From Opitutaceae bacterium (lineage in GTDB: Bacteria > Verrucomicrobiota > Verrucomicrobiia > Opitutales > Opitutaceae), in assembly GCA_031282705.1 (NCBI GenBank), contig JAITDF010000297.1:1-8957 (forward strand): 8,957 bases of DNA, given 5' to 3'. A model generated the notes under the pieces. That model worked only from the letters and a program-made list of their open reading frames with translations. It ran no database searches and was not told where the DNA came from. Numbering within the stretch: position 1 is the stretch's first letter; every line of letters starts with the position of its first letter. Positions 5,021 to 8,957 of this stretch are shown piece by piece. The translations under genes were made by a program, and so were the position numbers.

Positions 5021-8000
5021 TCATTCCGACGCGGTTGAAAATACATACCGGCCCGACTCCACGGAAACCACAAGGCTGCCGTTTTCAACGCGGGCGGCGA
5101 GCACTCCGGGGCGCCCGGCCGCCACCGGCAGGCCGGTGGACTCATCCAGCACCTCCCGCACGCCCGCCGCCAGGGGCACGTGAATCGTGCCGGTGGCGCC
5201 GGCGGGTATGTCCGCCGCGACGGTCAGGCGGCCGTTTTCGCGTTTCCACGACGAGGCGACGGGGCCGCGCAGGGACTCGTGGGAGGCCCGCGCCCAGTTC
5301 ACGCCTTTCACGGTTTGCGGGCGGATGACGACGTTTTTATATCCGGGCCGCCCCGGATCGATGCCCAAGCCCGCAAGATCATTATAAAACCATTCCGTGA
5401 TCTGCCCCAGCATGAAATGGTTTTGCGAGAGCTTCGGGTTGGCGTCCCATGTTTCCGCCAGGCTCGTGCAGCCTTGCGCGAGCTGGTGGCCGTAGCCGGG
5501 GCGCGCGGCCTGGTTGTTCATTTCATAAATCACATCCGAGCGCCCGCCGTCGGCCAGCGCGCGCAGCAAATAGCGGTAGCCCACGTCGCCGGCGGTCAGG
5601 CCCTGCCTGCGCACGTCGCGGACAATCGCGTCGAGGACGCGCCCGCGCTCGCCCGGCTCCGCCAGGCCGAACACCAGCGACATGGCGTTGGCGCATTGCG
5701 AGTCCGTGGCGTAACAGCCTTTCCCGCGATTGTAGAATTTTTCGTTATAAGCCTTGCGCACCGCGGCGGCCTCGCGCTCAAGACGCGCGGCGTCGTCGTT
5801 TTTCCCGAGGCGCGCAGCGATGGCCGCGAGCGTTTTCAAATCCTGATAATAGACGGCCGTCGCCGTCAGCGGGATGGGCGTGAGCTGCGAGCGGCCGGGG
5901 CTTTTGGGGCCGAGGTCATACCAGTCGCCCAGCCCGCCGGGGAGGATGCCGTTTTCCGCCTTGCCGCCCAGGTATCCGGCGTAGCGGCGCATTTCATTAT
6001 AATAACGGTGGAAAACCGTGTCGTCGCCCGTCCATTCGTATTGCTGCCACGCGGCCAGGATGATCGCGCTGCCCCATTCCGGAGAGTCGTGGAAGCCGTC
6101 GGAGAACACGACATACTCCGGGGCGATGTCCGGCACCAGCCCGGATTCCGCCTGCGCGTCGGCCATGTCGCCGAAGGTTTTTGTATAAAGGCGAGACAAA
6201 TCATATTCATAGCGCAACGCGGGGCCGTTGAGATGATATTGCTCCAGCCAGCCGAGCTTTTCGCGGTGCGGGCAGTCCGTGATGACGGAGACGAGATTGC
6301 TGCGCTGCGCCCAGCGGACGAGCGCGCGCACGCGGTTGAACAATTCGTTGGAGCAGGCGAACTCGCCGGCGGGCGGCGCGGAGGTGTGCACCACCACGCC
6401 CTCCAGCGACTCCACCACCGGCGGCGGATCGCCTGTCACGGGGGCGGCGGCCTCGACCTGCAAGTAGCGGCAGCCTTGATAAAAGAATTTCGGAAACCAC
6501 TCCTCGCCCTCCTCGCGCCCGGCCAGCGTATAGCTCCACCACACGCCGCCGGTGCCGCGCCCGCCCGAGGCGCGGCTCACCGAGCCGTCGTCGTTCAATA
6601 ATTCGGCGGGCGTGATTTTCACCACCGAGCCGCGCGCGCCCCTCACTTTTATGCGGGGCATCAGGGACGCGTTTTGCCCGAGGTCATACACCGTCACCTT
6701 CGGCTGCAACTCGACCATGCGCAGCGGCGTTTTTCCGATCTGGAGTTCGGTGACGCGCAGCGGCGTGAGCGTCTCGTGCGCCTTCAGCGGCGGCGCGGCG
6801 TAGGAGACGCCGCGCAGGGCGCCGCCCGGCCCGCCGGTTTCCACCGCGGGCGCCCAGCCCCGGTCGTCAAAGCCCGCGCAATCCCAGCCGGCAGGCTCCC
6901 GGCGCGCGTCGTAATCCTCGCCGCCGTATATGTTGGAAAACACGACCGGCCCGCGATGCGACACTTTCCAGCGCCCGTCGGTGCCTATGCAATCCACGCT
7001 CCCGTCGGTGTATTCGAGGCGTATCTGGCAGATGACCGTCAGCGGGCGGAAACGGGTTTCCAGTTTTACATAACGTCCGGGGCGCACATTATAAAAACCG
7101 CCGGCCAGCAGCACGCCGACGGCGTTGTCCGCGCCGGCGAGCAGCAGGTTTGTGATGTCGTGCGTTTCATACAACGCGGTTTTTTCATAAGCCGTCCAGC
7201 CGGGCGCCAGCAGATGGTCGCCGGCCTTTTTCCCGTTCACCGTGAGCTCGTAATGGCCGAGCCCGGAGATGTGCGCGAGCGCGCGGCGCAGGGGGCGTTT
7301 CACGGGAAACTCGCGCCTCGCCATGAGGGCGGCGTTTTCGCGGGGATTCGCGCCGCGCACGTCGAGGCCGTCCACCAGCGCGGATTTTCCCCAGACGCCC
7401 TCCTCCAGGCTGTCGCCGGCGATCACCCGCGCGCCGGCGGCGATGTTGCGCCCGCCGGAGACGACCTCCATCTGGTTGAACGCCAGATAATATTCCGCGC
7501 CGTCCCGCTTGAGCTGCGTGCTGATGATGCGCACGTAGCGCCCGCGGACGCCCTCCCCGTCCGGCCCCTCCGCCGCGAAGGCCGGCACCGTCGTCTTGTG
7601 GTGCGTGTTTCTATAAATGAAATTCCGTTTTGTATAATCGGCGATGACAACCGCGTCCTTGAAGCCGGGGTCGTTCGCGATCTCCACTTTGAAACGCACG
7701 GGGAACCCCTGCGCCTCCTCGATGACCTGCCGCACCGGCGAGAAGCGGACGGTCTGTATCAACTCCGGCCCGCCCAGGTCCACGCCGACCCATTTCGGCG
7801 CGGCGGCGTCCGCCGCCGGCAGCGAGCGGTAGGCGAGCTTGCCGCGCACCCAGCGCAGCAATTCGCCGTCGGTGATCCAGCCGGCCCGCCACTCGTCGCG
7901 CGAGAGCACGCCCATCGTCCACTCGCCGGGCGCGCTCCACGGCGAGGCCCCGCCGTCGCGCCCCCACGCGCGGACCTTCCAAAACACGCGCTCCGACGAC

Positions 8001-8332
8001 GCCAGCGCCCGCCCGCCGTAGGGCACGCTCAACTGCGCGTCGCCCTCGCGCCGCCCGCTGTCCCACACGTCGCCCCTGTCCGCCAGCAGCGCCTCCATGC
8101 TGGACGCCGCCAGCACCTGCCACGCCGTCTGCCGCTCGCCGCGCTCCATGCTTTGCAACTTCCACGACAGCCTCGGCGGGGCCGAGTCAACGCCGGGCGG
8201 ATTCACCATCGAATCGCAACGGATGTCATAAGGCCGGATGCCGGCCCGGGCCGGCGCGCCCGGCAGCCATGCGGCCAGTATTATAAAAAACGCACACATG
8301 CGCGGGATGCCGGTGCTGTGATCGTGGGTCAT
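5021..8332 (-). CDS. GH78-type alpha-L-rhamnosidase, secreted, multidomain
   Basis: A 1103-aa enzyme expected to remove terminal alpha-L-rhamnose from glycans outside the cytoplasm. A signal peptide covers about 1-30 (MCAFFIILAAWLPGAPARA after a short charged start). The ATG at 8332 is preferred over Met12 (8299) because it supplies Arg11 before the hydrophobic core. Order: N-terminal Ig-like domain about 31-142; inserted discoidin/F5-8C-like region about 155-330 (WVGVDLGG, GRYVRIIST, AFNQMEVVSGGRNIA); Bac_rhamnosid_N-type beta domain about 338-510; concanavalin-like domain about 535-650 (VYDLGQNASL); six-hairpin catalytic domain about 655-995; C-terminal beta domain about 997-1100. The catalytic signature DCPHREKLGW starts at 686, with Glu691 the likely acid and Glu960 (SLAETWD) the likely base by family comparison. 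After LGW it reads LEQ, where well-studied GH78 enzymes read TGD, so it belongs to a divergent clade and specificity is uncertain. It is first in an operon with the phosphoesterase. Short AT-rich codon runs (Tyr TAT, Asn AAT, Phe TTT, Lys AAA) interrupt an otherwise very GC-rich gene. Confidence 0.93.
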   Translation of the reverse strand: MTHDHSTGIPRMCAFFIILAAWLPGAPARAGIRPYDIRCDSMVNPPGVDSAPPRLSWKLQSMERGERQTAWQVLAASSMEALLADRGDVWDSGRREGDAQLSVPYGGRALASSERVFWKVRAWGRDGGASPWSAPGEWTMGVLSRDEWRAGWITDGELLRWVRGKLAYRSLPAADAAAPKWVGVDLGGPELIQTVRFSPVRQVIEEAQGFPVRFKVEIANDPGFKDAVVIADYTKRNFIYRNTHHKTTVPAFAAEGPDGEGVRGRYVRIISTQLKRDGAEYYLAFNQMEVVSGGRNIAAGARVIAGDSLEEGVWGKSALVDGLDVRGANPRENAALMARREFPVKRPLRRALAHISGLGHYELTVNGKKAGDHLLAPGWTAYEKTALYETHDITNLLLAGADNAVGVLLAGGFYNVRPGRYVKLETRFRPLTVICQIRLEYTDGSVDCIGTDGRWKVSHRGPVVFSNIYGGEDYDARREPAGWDCAGFDDRGWAPAVETGGPGGALRGVSYAAPPLKAHETLTPLRVTELQIGKTPLRMVELQPKVTVYDLGQNASLMPRIKVRGARGSVVKITPAELLNDDGSVSRASGGRGTGGVWWSYTLAGREEGEEWFPKFFYQGCRYLQVEAAAPVTGDPPPVVESLEGVVVHTSAPPAGEFACSNELFNRVRALVRWAQRSNLVSVITDCPHREKLGWLEQYHLNGPALRYEYDLSRLYTKTFGDMADAQAESGLVPDIAPEYVVFSDGFHDSPEWGSAIILAAWQQYEWTGDDTVFHRYYNEMRRYAGYLGGKAENGILPGGLGDWYDLGPKSPGRSQLTPIPLTATAVYYQDLKTLAAIAARLGKNDDAARLEREAAAVRKAYNEKFYNRGKGCYATDSQCANAMSLVFGLAEPGERGRVLDAIVRDVRRQGLTAGDVGYRYLLRALADGGRSDVIYEMNNQAARPGYGHQLAQGCTSLAETWDANPKLSQNHFMLGQITEWFYNDLAGLGIDPGRPGYKNVVIRPQTVKGVNWARASHESLRGPVASSWKRENGRLTVAADIPAGATGTIHVPLAAGVREVLDESTGLPVAAGRPGVLAARVENGSLVVSVESGRYVFSTASE

Positions 8333-8356
8333 GATGCAATCAACGGGGGGATTCGC

Positions 8357-8416
8357 GAGAGGAGGAAAATTTGCAAATGAGCGGGATGGACGAGGTGTAA
8401 AAACAGAGAGGAGGAA
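8357..8416 (+). repeat. Direct repeat GAGAGGAGGAA, two copies
   Basis: The 11-mer GAGAGGAGGAA occurs perfectly at 8357-8367 and 8406-8416, 49 bp apart. On the plus strand each resembles a strong Shine-Dalgarno and is followed by ATG (8377 and 8419). Those frames are only 7 and 14 codons long. On the minus strand the repeats are pyrimidine-rich sites upstream of the rhamnosidase start. Confidence 0.6.
8369..8378. promoter_or_regulatory. Palindrome ATTTGCAAAT upstream of rhamnosidase
   Basis: A perfect 10-bp palindrome located 37-46 bp upstream of the rhamnosidase start codon on the minus strand. Position and symmetry suit an operator, but it shares no clear sequence with the palindrome beside the LacI-family gene, so a different regulator or chance is possible. 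Confidence 0.35.
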
Positions 8417-8459
8417 GGATGCCTGCGTTGGTTATCCGGAGGCTGTCGCCCGAACAAGC

Positions 8460-8469
8460 GTAATATTAC
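8460..8469. repeat. AT-rich palindrome GTAATATTAC
   Basis: A perfect 10-bp palindrome in a GC-rich setting, about 128 bp upstream of the rhamnosidase start. It shares the GTAAT...ATTAC form with the 12-bp palindrome at 8851-8862, suggesting a common binding protein or shared origin. Confidence 0.45.
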
Positions 8470-8510
8470 CCGGGCAGGAAAATATTAATTCACGCAGGCG
8501 GGGTTCTCAG

Positions 8511-8534
8511 GATTTTCGATGTCTGATTCTCGAT
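8511..8534. repeat. Short direct repeat GATTTTCGAT / GATTCTCGAT
   Basis: Two near-identical 10-mers start 14 bp apart (8511-8520 and 8525-8534, one mismatch), followed by TTTTGATT. This is a degenerate short tandem repeat in non-coding DNA. Confidence 0.45.
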
Positions 8535-8554
8535 TTTTGATTGGGCGCCGCCGC

Positions 8555-8630
8555 GCCGGTTTGCTGGCGGGGGCGGAAGCTCACCCAAATCGGAAATCCC
8601 CGCCAAAAACCGGCCTCCGCGTAACATCAG
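8555..8630. repeat. Imperfect palindromic repeat unit ending in AACATCAG
   Basis: The left arm at 8555-8572 (GCCGGTTT, two extra bases, TGGCGGGG) pairs with the right arm at 8598-8614 (CCCCGCCA ... AAACCGGC) across a 25-base loop. The right arm continues into CCTCCGCGTAACATCAG, ending at 8630. From GCCAAAA (8603) to AACATCAG it matches the right end of the 82-bp element at 8766-8847 with one indel and a few substitutions. It looks like a degraded copy of that element whose left CTGATGTT end is missing. Confidence 0.6.
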
Positions 8631-8658
8631 CCGCTTAATTATGACTGATGTTCCGCGG
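8617..8658. repeat. 14-bp inverted repeat (AACATCAG...CTGATGTT)
   Basis: CCGCGTAACATCAG (8617-8630) and CTGATGTTCCGCGG (8645-8658) are inverted copies with one mismatch in 14, separated by a 14-base AT-rich spacer. The outward-facing order is opposite to that in the 82-bp element, as expected where two adjacent elements meet end to end. Confidence 0.65.
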
Positions 8659-8667
8659 AAGCGCCGT

Positions 8668-8690
8668 GCGGCAGCCTGGCAGACTGCCGC
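8668..8690. repeat. Perfect 7-bp hairpin GCGGCAG/CTGCCGC
   Basis: GCGGCAG (8668-8674) and CTGCCGC (8684-8690) flank a 9-base loop, ten bases after the CTGATGTT end at 8645. It is probably the inner stem of a third, diverged repeat unit. No T-run follows, so it is not a good terminator. Confidence 0.55.
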
Positions 8691-8765
8691 TCCGCCCGGA
8701 ACCGAGTCCGCCCCGAAGCCCACGTCTGGTTGCGGGCTCGTGGCCAGGCGTGATTTTTTAAGCAG

Positions 8766-8847
8766 CTGATGTTACGCAGTCGGCAGATTTTGGCAGGGCG
8801 GACGCGGCGAGCCCGCCCTGCCAAAACTGGCCGCCGCGCAACATCAG
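8766..8847. repeat. 82-bp near-palindromic element with CTGATGTT/AACATCAG ends
   Basis: The outer ends CTGATGTT (8766-8773) and AACATCAG (8840-8847) are perfectly complementary, followed inward by a mismatch and CGC/GCG. The inner arms TTTTGGCAGGGCGG (8788-8801) and CCGCCCTGCCAAAA (8813-8826) are a perfect 14-bp inverted repeat around an 11-base loop. Almost the whole element can fold into one long hairpin. Size, symmetry, intergenic position and nearby relatives fit a REP/BIME-like or MITE-like mobile repeat. No transposase is in view. Confidence 0.75.
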
Positions 8848-8850
8848 TAT

Positions 8851-8862
8851 GTAATATATTAC
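8851..8862. repeat. AT-rich palindrome GTAATATATTAC
   Basis: A perfect 12-bp palindrome four bases to the right of the 82-bp element. It differs from the palindrome at 8460-8469 only by one extra AT at the centre. Confidence 0.45.
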
Positions 8863-8874
8863 AATGTCGCCGGT

Positions 8875-8911
8875 CAACTGCGCCGCAGTTGAAAAACACG
8901 GTTCAACTGCG
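8875..8911. repeat. CAACTGCG motif, three copies, two as a hairpin
   Basis: CAACTGCG (8875-8882) and its inverse CGCAGTTG (8884-8891) form a perfect inverted repeat around a single C. A third direct copy, CAACTGCG, lies at 8904-8911. AAAAA follows the hairpin, but there is no T-run on either strand in the right place for an intrinsic terminator. It may be an operator cluster for a gene beyond the right edge or part of the repeat family. Confidence 0.5.
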
Positions 8912-8957
8912 GAATTTAGGATCAAAAACAGCGGCGGACCCCAATTCAAGCCAGCCG

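Larger units (their letters stand above)
8333..8957. other. 625-bp region without a convincing gene, rich in repeats
   Basis: Open frames here (61-86 residues, both strands) have low-complexity Ala/Arg/Pro content, no recognisable domain, and run through palindromes, so I do not call them genes. The left ~130 bp is the upstream region of the rhamnosidase operon. I could not fix a -10/-35 pair; TTGTTC (minus strand, complement of 8452-8457) with a poor TAACCA 17 bp downstream is the best but weak candidate. The right ~400 bp holds related inverted repeats, described separately. The next gene must lie beyond the right edge. Confidence 0.6.

Noticed and set aside
5180..6601. Long plus-strand open frames opposite the rhamnosidase (5180-6601 and 6674-8380)
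   Set aside because: Composition is Arg/Ala/Gly/His-rich with no domains, and the minus strand encodes a full-length, motif-complete rhamnosidase.
8668..8690. Intrinsic terminator for a gene entering from the right
   Set aside because: The hairpin is good, but no T-run follows on either strand, and it fits better as part of the repeat family.
8490..8949. Minus-strand frames of 63-86 residues in the right-hand region
   Set aside because: They run through palindromic repeats, share repeat-derived peptide segments with each other and show no domain or start signal.
8517..8957. Possible CRISPR-like array in the right-hand repeats
   Set aside because: The repeats alternate in orientation, vary in length and sequence and lack uniform spacers; no cas gene is nearby.

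Overview
The window looks like a chromosomal carbohydrate-foraging region from a GC-rich member of Verrucomicrobiota, most likely the family Opitutaceae. This is inferred from protein style, not from a marker gene. The TonB-dependent receptor carries the N-terminal 'EIVTLSVF' segment (acidic stretch, then TLS-x-F) common in Opitutaceae receptors. It sits beside a LacI-family regulator, a Tat-exported metallophosphoesterase and a large GH78-type rhamnosidase. Most start codons have no obvious Shine-Dalgarno sequence.

Layout, left to right. (1) Positions 1-989, minus strand: a LacI-family transcription regulator, nearly complete, with its last residues beyond the left edge. (2) Positions 990-1117: a divergent regulatory region holding a long imperfect palindrome (likely operator) and a second inverted repeat in the presumed leader of the receptor gene. 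(3) Positions 1118-3367, plus strand: a short (749 aa) TonB-dependent outer-membrane receptor with no SusD-type partner. (4) Positions 3368-3710: not a simple spacer. It holds the frameshifted, truncated N-terminal remnant of a sialate O-acetylesterase-like gene in the same orientation as the receptor, ending at a (CGCGG)4 repeat that abuts the next gene. (5) Positions 3711-8332, minus strand: a two-gene operon, rhamnosidase (first) then metallophosphoesterase (second), overlapping or nearly so. (6) Positions 8333-8957: no convincing gene. It is dense with inverted and direct repeats, including an 82-bp near-palindromic element bounded by CTGATGTT/AACATCAG and related copies nearby, plus several short perfect palindromes.

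Working model (inference): the LacI protein senses a sugar and controls the divergent receptor, which imports an oligosaccharide or other ligand across the outer membrane. The exported rhamnosidase trims terminal L-rhamnose from plant or bacterial glycans, and the co-transcribed phosphoesterase may remove phosphate-type decorations. The dead esterase next to the receptor suggests that a deacetylation step was once part of this locus and has been lost.

I found no CRISPR array, RNA gene, transposase or obviously new defence or biosynthetic system. The less ordinary features are the esterase pseudogene at a rearrangement-like junction, the repeat family at the right end, and the rhamnosidase's inserted discoidin-like domain and variant active-site motif.
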